A DNA stretch of 64,000 bases from positions 1 to 64,000 of the forward strand of contig CADWAF010001999.1 of NCBI GenBank assembly GCA_902984215.1, read 5' to 3'. Below are positions 1-13,620 of the stretch, piece by piece. This stretch comes from Willaertia magna (taxonomy: Eukaryota > Heterolobosea > Eutetramitea > Acrasida > Naegleriidae). The position numbers were made by a program, and so were the translations under genes. The stretch's first letter is position 1; each line of letters opens with the position of its first letter. Under the pieces are notes generated by a model that worked only from the letters and a program-made list of their open reading frames with translations, ran no database searches and was not told the origin of the DNA.

Positions 1-3000
1 CCTCTTAGCTTCCATTTTGATTTGTCTTCTACACAATTTAAATCAACAGCAAATATATAAGTAAGGTCATTTCTAGTTTTGTTACGGTAGACAGGACATG
101 TATACGAATTCTTTTTCTTATCTTTCTTCAAATCCTCTTTGGTTGCAGCTGAAATATGCAGAACTGGTAGCTTAGTATACAGTACTTTAGGTTGTGATTC
201 TGCAAGTCTACAATTTGCTCTGTCCCATCCTGCGCCTTCTAAATGCAAGCCATAAACATATACACCTTCAGCAGGGCCTTCTGTTACATCTTTTTCATCC
301 ATTTTTGTAACATCAGTTTTTAACACAACATCATCAAGTGCCCAACCACTGTGAGCTCTGGCTACTTCTTGTTGGACTGCAGTTAAAAATCCTTGAGGAT
401 TGTAGAATCCAGTCAAACGGAAACAGTTTGGTCTACCAACAGTAAGCCAATTGTATAGTTGTTCATAACGTGATTGTAACTCAGAGAACCACAAACCAAT
501 CGTTGGAGATTCCCAGGAGAGTTTTTTCCAAGAGTTTGGCACTCTACCATCATAAATGTTATTAAGGATATCTTGTAAACCTGCGCTCATAATAATAGCT
601 CCGTCGATTGCTAACTTGAGATTCAATAAATCTCTTCTAACAACAGATAAAAGTTTTTGTAATCTATCTATTTCTTGAGATAAGAAAACATTAAGGGAGT
701 TTCTATTTATACCACCTAGTCTCTTTATATCTTGGTCAACTTGGTCTCTAAGGAAATCATTTGGAAGTGTCTTTAAGAAGTCATCTGCTTTTTTAAGAAC
801 AGCGTCTTCTCTTGTTTCTCCTGAGGAACCACTACTTTCCTTTGGTTGAATATCTAGAATGGTAGAAAGTACGCTCTTTGATTCATCTGTTCTATAAGTT
901 ATATCAGCATTAGGATGGAGACCAAAAACTTCAGGATTATCAATTACAGGTATTCCCTTTTCCAAAAACTCTAAATATTGTTCTTTATCAATTTCTGCAG
1001 TGGCCTTATCTACGAATGGAATAGTGTAGCCATCTGTAAATTTAAATTCAGGTTTACAAACTTCAGGAACCAGCCATTTTTCGCCATACGTCTTGAATAG
1101 GTGTCTATCTCTTTCATCAGTAATTTTACCACCATAGTGAACATCACAAATCATGTATCTAACAGTAGGCCAGCTAATGGTTGGTCCTTTCTTAGAATCA
1201 TCACCTATAGAGGCAAAATGATTTTGTAAAAATAGTAATGATGCAGTGAGGTCAGCAAAGTTAAATTCGTAAGGAATGTTCCATCCAAGATAACCAAACT
1301 TCTTTCTTTCTGATACAATAGTACTCAAGAAACATATTGTGTAAATTAAAGATTTCCATTCAGGTCTTTTAGAAGCATCTAACATATCTTGTGTAACCCA
1401 TTCAAAGGCATTTTTCATTCCAGCCTTAATACCAACATCTCCTTCCAATGTTAATTTAATAGAAACTTGTAATAAACCAATAGGGAACTTTGGATGAGGC
1501 TCGCTCGTAATCCAAAGACGGAAGTCAGGGTGTATGTTTTCGGCATTCTTAATCATATCTTCAATGAGAGCAATAAATTTAAGACCAAGGTGACAGTTTT
1601 GCAAAAGAACCCAACTACCAGTGGAGAAACCACTATTAATTAATTCAGTTGCGCGCGGTTCTTGTCCTTGTCCAAGAGAAATTGACAATACTTCTTTCTT
1701 TTGATTTCTAGCCAGACCTTCAATTGCTGTTGTTGGATCAGAACCAGGACTAAGTAAACAAACTAATGGAGTTCTATTGTCACTTTCCTTCCATGTACCT
1801 TCTAAGGAAGTAGGAGCAACATCCAAATACTTTTGACCTATTGCAGACTTAATGTATTGCATGGCTGCCAATATTGTTCTATCCTCTCTTATTGAACGAA
1901 TCAACAAAAGCTTTTCAAATTCCGTTAAATTACTGTATTCGGGTACTTTGATTTCTTCTGGTTTTTCTTCATCATAGAACTTTCTCCACAATTTATCATT
2001 TTTATGTAATTTGTCTGGAAGTTGCTTAAATGTTTCTAGGGAAGAAAGACTGACAATGTTTAGCCATGGTATATCTCCTAACCAATCTACCCTTTGTTTA
2101 ACACGATTAATGTCAAGCATGGCTCCTCCCCTCAACAAAATTCCAAATTCATCAGAAGAAAGCTTACCTTCTCTTAATTGAATCTTACATGCGAGAAGTA
2201 ATAAATACAAGAATTTATGTCTCTTGAACAAACCACGACTTATATATCTATATGTTAAATAAGTGCAACTTTCTTTAATATTTTGAATTCTTTGATTGGT
2301 AACAGGAGCTTGAGGTGCACTCTTAATACCTCTATCGAAAAGATGTAAGAATTGAGGCAATGATGTTTGGTACATTGTGCTTACCAAACTCATTTCTACT
2401 ATTAAGAAATACAATACACTTCCTCTTATGGCAACATCTTCATATTCATTTCTGGCTCTGTTAATTCTTTCTTCGGTATCCTTAGCATTTATCAATTTTT
2501 CTTTGATTTCTGCTGCTGCTTTTTTTGTTTGGGCTAACACAGCAATTAATTCCTCATCTTCTATTAAACTCTTGTCTGATTCTTCAGATAGTTTGGATAA
2601 CAACCTTTGTTCTAATTCTGCCATTATTCTTTGATTGTGATTGATATCTTCTAAAATCTTTTCTCTTTGTTCCTCAAGTTCAGCTTTTTCTTGCTGAATG
2701 ACATAACCTAAAAGTTGTTGCTCCAAACCTGTCATGGTAACTGCAAAATCTATAATATTACATTTTGCAAACAATTCTGGTGAGAAATTTGGATTAGAAA
2801 TCTTTGTAGTAAGGAACAGAAGGAATTTGTCATCATAATCGATTGCCTTATCCTGAATGATAACTTGCTTTTGTTTACCTGTCATAACAAAAGACTTTTC
2901 TAATAATGGGTCAAGCATTGGGTCTATTTCTTCTTCAACATTTTCAATTATAAGAGGGTACCCATTAGATATTGCTTCTTCAAGGACTGTTCTAAAGTAT

Positions 3001-6000
3001 TTATCGGTGAGTCTAGCTACACGTAGATTCTCTTTTTCATATTTCTTCTTCAACCAAGACAGACCTTGTCCTTGTGGATCTACAAGAAGTGGCCATTTAG
3101 AGGCTTTGGTAACCATAATTGCATTTTGAATAGAGTGATTGTCTGTTGGAAGACCTTCAAGGTTCCAAGCACCAATTTGTGCCTCAGTAGTTAATAAATC
3201 AACAATTTTATCTTTCTTTTCATCTTTTTCTTCTTCTGATACTGGTATGCCACGTTCTTTACAATCTTGGTAATATTTAGAAAGAAGTATCTTACGGAAT
3301 TCATTGTTAAATGGACCACAATAAGAGATGAAGGCGCAGGCTAAGGCTACATCTCCTGTTAATTTTCTCAAACGATCTGCGAATTGGTTGGATTGTTTGT
3401 TCCATCTGTCACTTTCATCTTGTAAAGAGAAGATAAGATTGGTAGCTTGTTCCATAAATCTTCTAGTTCTTTCGGCATCTTGTTCAAGTTCATCTTTCTT
3501 TCTCATTTCTTCATCATAAATACGTTGTTTTTCTTGGTATTCTGCTTCAATCTTTTGTAATTCCTCCAATTTTTTATTTAATTGCATGGTGGATAACATC
3601 AATTTTTCTTCTGCTTCTCTTAATGCCTCCATCTTTGGTCTAACAACTTTTTCAGCTTCATGGTATTCAGCCATAGCAACAACCCATGTACAAAGTGCTG
3701 AGGCAGCAGAACTACTTCCCTTCACTACATCAGCATTGAAAAACGAATAACGTAAATAAGGTTTTAGCAATTCTACTGTTTCGTCATTAATTTCGTCAGT
3801 CTTAAATTCTTTAACATTTTTAAGGAAAGCTGCATCAGCACACATCTTTTGAGCAGACATTAAATATGAATCTTCTAATAGTGTACCAAATTTGTCATCA
3901 CTGGTGTATTTTACATCATTAATTGGGAATTGTCTCAAAATTAATACACCATCAAAGACAACCTTAACAAGTATTGGAGGAACAGTATAAGCTTTAACTG
4001 TTTGAATGTCTTTTGCAGTAATAGAAGAAACAGCTTTTTCAGCTCTTTCAAGTAATGGTTTGTTTTTGGCTAAGTCGATTTCAGCATCCTTTTTACCTTG
4101 ATTGACTATTTCATATTCCTTTTGGATTTCATTCTTTTCTTTTTCAACTTCAGTTTTCTTTTGGAGAGTTTTTTGTTTACTCTCAGTAACTTGCTCTAGA
4201 ACTTCATCTGCCTTACGTTTTGCTTCCTCCAATTTCTTTTCTTTGATCTTTAATTCAATTTGTAGTTTTTCCACATCTTCTTTAGCTTCCTTTAATTTAG
4301 ATAAACCTAATACAACGTTTCTAGCTTCTTTATCAATTTCATTATATTTTCCTCTATAAACATCCTTATATAATTGAATGAAAGAAAGATAAGATTTTGG
4401 AGTTGTGTGAACAGCTCTTCTGTACCTTTGGAAATATTCTTGTGCCACTTCATTGATTTTGTTGTGTACAGCAGCCATATGAAGGATTAAATTTTCTTTA
4501 ACTTGAGGAGTACATTCAACTTTGTAATCACCCAAGAATTTCTTTGCAACACTTATAAGAGCCTCTACAGGCCAAGGGAAAAACCAATTCACGGAACAAC
4601 CACTGATTAAGGCAGGGAATTTAAGGGCACGATTTCTGAATTTTTCACCAACAGGAGAGAAACACAATACTATATGCAAGTTATCTCTTACTCTATTGAT
4701 AAAGAATCTATATAAATTGTCTGCAGTATCATTTCTACCAATGGTGGTTGGATACAACCTTTTTGCAACCAATCTCAAATCATTTACAATAGAATCTATT
4801 TCTTCTCTCATAAATAATCCAGAAACCTCACCAGAAGATAAGATACTATTGATATATTCAAGGAAGGTTTCTTCTTTGATTTCATTATCAGTGAATATAA
4901 ATGTTACAGGTTTTCCTTGTACTCCAGCCACTTTGTATAAATCCTTTAAATCTTCAAAGAAATTGTTAGAGTTATATGTTTTGTGCAACACTATTTGTTT
5001 TGTTTCATACCCAGCAATAAATGATGCTAATCTTGTAATAGATTGTTTTCCAGAACCTCCAACTCCCACTAAAAGTGCATTACCCCTTGGCATGCTGAGA
5101 ATTCTAGAGATACGAACCAAGTGTTTTAGTGCCATATCGAACAAAACTAAGTCAAGCTTTTTAATGTGTTTCCTTTCACCGTTGTAGGCCTTCATAAAGT
5201 TTTCGACTCGGACCCTTAGTGAATCTATTGATGCAATGGGTTCATATATCTTAGGAGCTTCTTCTACAATTTCATCAGTATCTTCGTCAACAACTGGATC
5301 CCTTAAAAAGTTAACAAAATAATCAGGTTCAAGAGTTTGTTCTAGTAACTCTTTACCAAAGTATCTTTCTGTGATAACATTAATATTTTCATCAAACCAT
5401 TTCTTATCTTTCACATCATTCAAACGGTCAGAAAATACTCTGCTGCATTCATGCCTCCAAAGTGATAACAAAATCTTTGGATTCTTCACAACCTCAACAG
5501 GGCAATGCATAACACCATTATATACTCTCGATAAATCGCGCAAGTTGAATATATAATGGAATTTCTTTGGAGTTGGAAGCATGTTATCTTGAATAAGTCT
5601 CCAAAATTCAATAGTGGCAGGAGTAATGTTATTTGCTAGTTCAATCATGTCATTACCAAATCTACTAGAATTATATCTTCCACGAATAATGGAACCAAAT
5701 ATTTGGTCAATGGATTGTTCTGTTGGTAAAGTAATATTAAATATACAAAAATGTCTCTTAAGTCTTTCAGGAATATCATTCTTACCACCTCCAGGATGGC
5801 TCATAGCAGCAATAAATTGTACGTCTTCAATTTGAATAAATTCACCAATTTTTAATAAGCTATAAAATCCTTTCTCTTCTATCATTTGTCTAACTATTTC
5901 ATTTGTTACTTGATCGCCCCATTCATTAATTTCAGGCATATTAATATCATCAACAAATACCACCATTTTCTTATTTGCAGGTGGCCCATACACTCTATAT

Positions 6001-9000
6001 CTTTTTTCTACGTTATCTTGAATAGTGAATTGGAAAATGTTGTGGGTAGTGGCAGAAGAAAAGTTAATCTTTTTGTATAACATTACCTCAGGATCTAAAT
6101 TGTATAGATAGTTCTCTACAGTAACAGTTTTAGCAGTTCCTGAACCACCTGTAAATAAAATTTCCTTTTTTTGCTTAGCCAGTGTATCTATTAAGAAAGT
6201 TGTTCTTACAGAATCAGCAGTTGGAACATAAAGAGTACTAAACTCGAGTTGGTCATTTTCTGGATAATTCCAAGGAGGTATTACTGATTTCCATGATTTC
6301 CACTTCTTACTATTTCCATCTACAAAGTAGTCATATAATGTTTCATCTTCTTCAAATCTATGTGGGAAAAGATTAGATCTTTTTCTTATGAAATCACTAA
6401 ATAATTTTCTGTCCTTTTGTTCTAAAATACCACCGATAGACCAGAGATACGCAAACCAAAACAGCATTTCAAGGTGGTCTTTTTCCAATTTGTTATCCTT
6501 AGAGTGTTCTCCAACTAACTGCTTCAAAATGTAGAAGCAAGTGTTAACTTGGTTTACCCTCACAACATTCATGACTTGTTTTACTTCTTTTCTCACAAAA
6601 TCTAAACCATCATCCATATGAGCGGAAAAGAGTTCCCTTACAATTGTAAGCTCTTCTTCTTTAAATGGAGGAATAGGGGCCTCATTTGTGGAGATTGATT
6701 CATTTACTCTTCCAGCATAACCTCGCATTCTTGATTCTATGACTGGTTGCCAACCTAAAATAGATTCACTGATAAATATTTGACCAGCTCTTGAAACAGT
6801 AGCAGGCGATGCATTATTAAGATTTTCTACTTCGAAACACATTTTAACATCTGGTGACATTTGTAAACGATCACCGTTTGCAAGAGTTAACAACTTATTA
6901 TCGTCCAGTACTGTATTTAAATTTTCAATCCAAATTGCATCTACAGGACCATCACAAGTAATCCATATGTGTTGCTTTCTTTGTTTGTTGGATTCCTTCC
7001 AAATATCAGAGAATATACCGTCTGTCCATTCATTTTGTATAACATCCAATTTACCAAACATTTGGTTGGCTGTAATTGCTTTTGGATTCATTCTAACCTG
7101 TTTGTAAGGTTTTTCAGGTGACAAAACACTTAAGGTTTTTAAGAGAATAGAATAACAGGCACTTTTTCCGGAACTGGCTGGACCAACCACCATAATACCA
7201 TGACGAACAAGTGCTGTTTCATATAATTGAATAACTTTTTCTACCCAAGGTGCATGGTTCTCTAATCCATTTTGTTTAATTTGTATTTCTAATTGCTTCT
7301 CTAGTTCAGGGAAACGTCTCTTTTCTGCAATAATATTAGGGAACAAATCGTCAACTAAAGAATTGAAAAGCTTTACATCTTCAGCAACTAACTTGGAAGT
7401 ATTCATATCTCTTAAGGTTCTCATTAGTAAGTAGTTTTCTGATTTATCAGGATTAGATCTTTTAGTCTCTCCAGCAGTTCTAAGAACAGAAAGGATATTT
7501 CTTAAACCGAAATCATAATGAGGTTGTTTAGAGAGTTGTTGTTCACAAAGCTTATACAATACATCAAACTTCTTAGACAAGATATCATTTTTCTTGTAAC
7601 CAGCGGCTGCCAACTTTACCTTAATAATAATTTTTCGGTCAGGAACCATCATTGCAACACCTCTAAAAAGAACTTTCAAGTTTTCAGGAAGTTCTTGACG
7701 TCCTTGATAACCTGGATTCATTGTAATAAATATTGCAGTTTTATCAATAAGTTTGCATGGTTTACCATCTGTAAACATAAATTTCTTTTTACCATCTCTC
7801 ATTGCTGTTAAAATAAATTGAATTTGCTGTGCAACAACAGAAAGAACTTCAAGTAAAATACGATTGAATTCATCAAAGTCACCCCAAGCACCACTCTGTG
7901 CTAATCCTCTGAAAATTTTACCCATAGCTCTGTAATCCATTTGGTCGCTACAATTAAAAACAACGACATATTTTCCTAAAGTTCTTCCAAGATCTTTGAC
8001 TGTTTCAGTTTTACCTGTTCCAGCAGGACCAGCAGGAGCTCCACCCAATTTGAGACCTATGGCTTGTGCCAATGTAAGATAACATCTGTCTGTAAGAGGG
8101 GTAATAACAAGTCTTTCTTTACATCCTAAATATTCGAAACAATATTCTTGGTCAATATCAGCAATAGAGACAATACAAGTATCTTGGTCAGGTCTCCAAT
8201 AAAATCTCGCTTGTTTCTGCCAATCAAAGTTTTGAACCTCTTTTACTTTATCTTTTACTAACTCAGCGAAAACATCACGTTGATGAACTTGAATAGTAAT
8301 AAGAGTTTCAATTTTAGTTCTTTCAAGACTAGAGAGTTCCTTAGTAGTCAGTGTAGTTAATTCAGATAATATAGATTCAATTTTTTTCATACTCTCGCTC
8401 ATAGCCCTTTTATCATTCTTTGCATTAATCAAAGCAGTTTCACAAGTTATAGTCCAAATAAATTGTAATCCTAGGATTGCAACTTGGGCAGGGTATTTAT
8501 CAATAAAGCTATTAAGGGACAAATGCATACATTCTTCGGCAGCATCTCTTATAATAAATCTTAAAGTTCTCTGCATTTCTTCTTCTAGCTTTTGTAACCA
8601 ATCTTCAACATTTCCTGATGCAATTACAGCATCATTAAGGTTAATTTGTTCACCTTCGGGTGAGTGCAAACTCAATATCTTGTTATCTTGCCTTGAATCA
8701 AATGTAACCTTGGCAATACTGTCAAATATACCTAGAAGAGCTGGCTGAATTGCATGAGGATTAGAAGACTGACTCAAAATTTCTAATAAGGCAGTATCAG
8801 AGTTGAAATAAAACCTTGGGAAAATATCTCTTTTTTGTTCTAAATAGCCAGCCAAAGCTTTTTGGCATTCCTCCAAACTTTGTTTAAGTTGAGGTAATAA
8901 CTTTAACATTTCGTTATCATAGCAAAATCTTATTACATTTGGCGATGCAAATGCTTTTTGCATAATTTTAACCCAATTTTTATCAATATGACTGAATTTT

Positions 9001-12000
9001 TTATCTTCATGGGGCAACTGTCTCTTAATATCACCACTAGCGAATACAGGCTCCAAGTACATCCATTGAGATTGAACTTGTCTCCAAGATTGGAGGTTTT
9101 CAGTTACTGATGTAAGTTTTTGCATCCAGGTGGTTGCTATTTCTCTGAATGGTTCTAAATATTTCGAACCCATTATAGCACCCAAATTCATTTGAGATTC
9201 TTCTAATTGTTCCATTAATTCTTGAGTTTCTTGACCTTTTAGGATTATTGGGCCTCTATTCTTGTATTCTGCAAATGACAATTCTTGATCTTTCCATTCG
9301 TCTGTTAGTTTCTTTAACTTTTCTTCAATTTCTGATTCTTTTCTAGCAGAGTTACAAACATCCTCAACATCCTCTTTGTGGGCAAGCAAGTCTGCCTCAA
9401 GTATATCTTTTAATTTGAAGATTTCGTCTTCTTTTTTAAATTTCTTTTTGCTAATATCCTCCAATTTCTCCCAATGTCTAGGTCTCATGGCAGGATGTTT
9501 TAGTTGTTCAAGTAAAGGTTGTAATTCTAAAAAATCATCTATTGTTCTCCTTAAATTTTCATAAGCTTCAATACCTTTTGCAGCCTTTTTTAAGGCGGTA
9601 CACTTACTAGCAAACTTATTTACCTCATCTGTGATAGCTTGAAAATCTAATTCAGTCCATAAAAGTTCACCGTAACTTCCAACTTGTTTCTTCACTTTTA
9701 TGTACAAGTCAAACAAATTATCGTATAATTTCAACATCTTTTTCATCTTTGTTAGCTCAGGGTAGTCGGAAATAGCTAAACCAAATAATTTTTCTCCTTC
9801 TCTGTATATGTCATATTTTCTTTCTCTTTCAGTAAAGAGTCTTTGGAATTTATTTAATCTTTCCCTTGCATCCTCAGGTGTAATGTTTGGAAGCATTGGT
9901 CCATGGCTTTGGAAATCATTCCAAAATTGAGAAATATCAGTTTTAAACACTTTAACTTCTGATATTAATTTACTCTTAAAACCTGTTTGTACTTTGGAAA
10001 TTGTTTCATTTACCCTACTTGCAGCTCTAGTCAATTTTTCCCATTTATAAGGAAGATCGTATACTTCATCTATTTCTTCTTTTGGAACATTAACATTATA
10101 TTTTCTGAGCATAGAGTATCTATCTGAAATTATATTAAAATTGTAGTCAATCATTGCCTCACGTTGCCTTATATCTAAAATAGTTCCCATTACATGTCTT
10201 AACTCTTCTAAACTAGCTATTTCAGTTTGAAGTTTTTTGGTAGAATCATCAATCATGGTTAAGTAGCTGTAAAGTTCCTCTTTAGCACTTTCATGAAGAT
10301 TATTGGCATATTGAACCTTCCATTGGGAAACTAGTTGTAAAAGGGCAGTTCTAAGACTATCAGATTTAATAAGAAGAGGACCAATTATACGATTACTTGC
10401 TATACCCATTATTTCAGTTTCGAGGGTTGAGTACTTATTGAGTTCCTTTTCAAAGTTCTCCAGAGTAGGTTTTTTATCTATACACTGATCAATAAACTTT
10501 TTGTAAGCATGTTGTTTGTCCTCTTTCCAAAGATATTGATATTTGTTAAAACTTCCCACATATTCATCTAATCCGTCATTAAGTATTTGTGTAGCCCCAG
10601 TTAATAACATTACAAACTTTATAATCTCTTTATCTTTCGATATTTCATTATGGAAGTTAATATCCTTACGAATCTCCCAGGGTTTTACACTTTTAGTACA
10701 GCCTAAAATAGAAAGGGTTATTCTATCAATTATTTCTTGTACATCAAATAAAGAAGGCTTAATAGTAACGTCTGGTAGAGTTAAATCAATACTGAGTTGA
10801 AGTATAGGTGGGGGAGAACTGTCCTTTTTGAGCTTATTTCTCAAGGCATAAAGAGAACGAGTTGTCAGTTTCAATAAGGTGTGTTGCATTATCTTATGGA
10901 AATGATTTCTAAGGTTATCAATTACCTCAGGAGTTACTTCCATTCTTGTTTCTTCAAAAGGAAAACTTAAAGCACTTTCTATGATATCATTTACAGCTCT
11001 TTCAACATCAATACTCTTAATATTAATTTGTTCGGATATTTCCCGTGAACGTTTCTCTTGTATTTCTGCTAATTGTTCAATAGTTGAATTTTCTTGAAAA
11101 TGTACAAGTAATGTACTTCCAATTTCCTTAATGTTTTTCTCTATTCTTCCTTCAACTATATCATTAATCTTTGTTGTAACATCTTCTAATTTTTCTAAAA
11201 TTTTATGTATTTTCTTTAAATATACAGGTATATTCATTGATGTCCAGGTTAGCATCGATAATCCTGGTTCCAGTTTCTTTTCTAATTCATCCAAATGAGG
11301 CTCTAACAATGGAAGTAAATCATTTTTCACATTTGATATTATTCTTGATCTTTCTTTCAAAACAAAAGTGAGTTCATTAAAGTAAGCCTTAAATTTATGT
11401 TCTTGGAGAAGGACGTTTTTTGCACTTTCAGGTATTTCTACTCCTAACCTCATTAACCACTTTGATTCCCTTATTAATTGAATTATCTCTATATCAAAGT
11501 TTACATAAAGCCTGTCATCAATTTTAATAATTAATGAAGCTTGTAAACCATCCTTGGCTTTTTCGGCGTATTTTCTCCATGCATCTAGCCAGCTATCCTC
11601 AAATCTTAACAATCCAAGTAAAACTTTATTGAAAGTTTTGATTATTTTCTTGGATTCTTTTGATTGCATTATAGTTGGTATTTGTTTAAACTTTTGCATG
11701 GGTTCCTCAATTCTTCTCATTAATTGTCTACACCAAATAACTTTTCCTGCCACAGGAGGTGCGTTTCTTACAAGAGGTGGTTTTACTTTAAACTTCTCGT
11801 AAAGCTTTTGAATATTTTCCAGTTGAAAACCATAGTTATGGAAAATAACAGTATACTTGTTTTCTAACTCAGTTTGTAAAGTATCTCTTTTCAAAATAGA
11901 CTTAAACTTTTTAAGTAAATCCAATGCCTGTTCACTGCTAGATATGTTTTCAAACCATGTGTTAATAAAAACCTGTAAATACTGTTCTAAATGAATAATT

Positions 12001-13487
12001 TTTTTGTTAAAAACCATATACTCATTATCGAATGCATTTCTTTGATAATCTAATAAGTTAGAAGATTTTCTTTTAAGCTCATCCACAAAAGTGAAGAATT
12101 GGGATATAAGTTCATCCATTCCTTCTATGTTATGTTTTTTCAAAGCATTAAATTGATCTATTGTCAAAAACAATTCTATCAAAGTTTCAATTCTTCTACA
12201 AAATAGCCTTAATTTACCAAATATTTTGAGTTCATCAAAATCAAATTCTCTTCCCTTTTGTTGTTGTAGCTTAGCTTTTTCTAAGAAGAAACATCTTTCG
12301 TATTCTTCTTTCAGAGATATACACAATTTTAAATTTGATAAAAGCTCATCTGTATCTTGATCCCAGAGTCTTCCTCCGTTTTCTATTGTATATTTACAAT
12401 TCTGAATTATTTGTAAACTAATTTTAACTAGTAATTTTTCCATTTTCTCTTTGGAACTGTAATACTTAGCAATACTATACATCATACTAATATTCTTCAT
12501 AAGTCCAGGGATAATTTCAATAATATGAGACGGTGGTGAAGAATACAAAGGCTCAATGTATTTTTCTAAGGTGCTTAAATATCTAACATTATCTTTTGCT
12601 TCATTAACAGCATCTGTTAGTTTTATATCAGTTTCGCGCCATAAAGTGTAAACTGGGGAATAGGCGGCAGATAAAACAGAATTTACTACTTTGTATTCAT
12701 CCTTTTTCAACTGCTCCATAATGCTGTTCAACTTCATAAATCTATTTTTCCAATGTTCGATTTCAGAGTTTGGACCGGGGTCTGTTTCAAAAATCATATT
12801 ATCATCTATTACTCTCTGAATTTCATTTATCCAACTTTGAACGATACCTTTTCAAAAGTTAAAAATACTGCACAACAAAAACTTACCTTCATAATGTGAA
12901 ACAATACTTTCTTTATCCTTAACTTCCATGATAGCGTTAGGAGTATTTGGTATTTGCTTTTCTGGTGCTGGTTTAGCCAAAGAAACTGTTGGTCCTTTTG
13001 AAGATAATACTTCATTCAACTTTTCGGATAGTCTTTTGGTTGTGTGGATTAATTCTTTGGATTGTTCATTAGACGTTTTTCCCCAATTTTCTTGGGTACT
13101 CAAGAGGGGAATGTAGACTTGATCGATGATGGTGTGAAGATATTCCATTGTATTTCCGTCTAAAATACCACAAACTATTGAATCAGGAATTAAAGCTTCT
13201 TTGGTAGAAATAGCATTATTATCTTTCCTAATGATGTACAGCACTTTATGTGCTTTGGAAGGAGCATTATCAAAGTTAATTGTAAGTTCAGGTTCTTGCT
13301 TTACATTTTTTTCATTCCTGTACTCAAACAATAGCTTGTGAATGATTTTGTCTCCTGATACAAATTTTTCAATTATTTCAGAGTTTTTTTCAAACAACTC
13401 TTGAATAGAGAGAGGCTTTAGGCTTGGAAAGCTTTCCTCAACTCTTTCATAAATATATTTTGCCCTAGTATCTTTTAAGATATTCAT
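1..13487 (-). CDS. Outer-arm axonemal dynein heavy chain, gamma type (DNAH5/DNAH8-like), 3' end cut by window
   Basis: Motor subunit of the ciliary outer dynein arm, driving ATP-powered microtubule sliding. Exon 1 is 13487-12887 and exon 2 runs from 12847 to below 1 with no stop, about 4,482 codons visible. Splicing restores an HYEGI junction typical of the N1 tail. Four AAA P-loops are readable: GPAGTGKT (AAA1, nt ~8011-8034, residue ~1808), GPASSGKS (AAA2, 7161-7184), GGSGTAKT (AAA3, 6126-6149) and GVGGSGKQS (AAA4, 5041-5067). A coiled-coil stalk with the microtubule-binding head lies around 4400-3450. The last visible residues (YTCPVYRNK...KWKLRG) match the DNAH5/8 C-terminus, so only about ten residues are missing. 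DNAH5-like phrases such as LDNPEVFGLHPNADITY-type text (here IDNPEVFGLHPNADITY) support the gamma assignment. The ATG at 13487 is the first in frame; a TTG lies two codons earlier. Class is well supported, the paralogue less so. Confidence 0.93.
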
Positions 13488-13620
13488 TATCAAAACCTCA
13501 GTAGTTCTGTAACGATTGAGGTATTTTTTTTATAAATTGTAGATAATACTTGATAAGAATTTAGCGGTAAAGATAAAGTAATGTATTTGGTCTGTAAATT
13601 TTAAATATTACCTTGAACAA
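13488..13620. promoter_or_regulatory. Shared divergent promoter between dynein heavy chain and PG-repeat ciliary gene
   Basis: The 133 bp between the two divergent ATGs must hold both 5' leaders and both promoters. It contains a dyad at 13495-13522: ACCTCA and TGAGGT arms, with inner GTT and AAC arms, all centred on 13508.5. The inner GTTCTGTAAC resembles a compact RFX X-box (GTN...NAAC), but the match is weak. Co-regulation of two cilium genes is an inference from position and function. Confidence 0.5.

Noticed and set aside
2377..11802. Many plus-strand frames of 60-160 codons across 2.4-11.8 kb
   Set aside because: They lie opposite the dynein exon, have no domain signal, and their composition is that of antisense to coding sequence.
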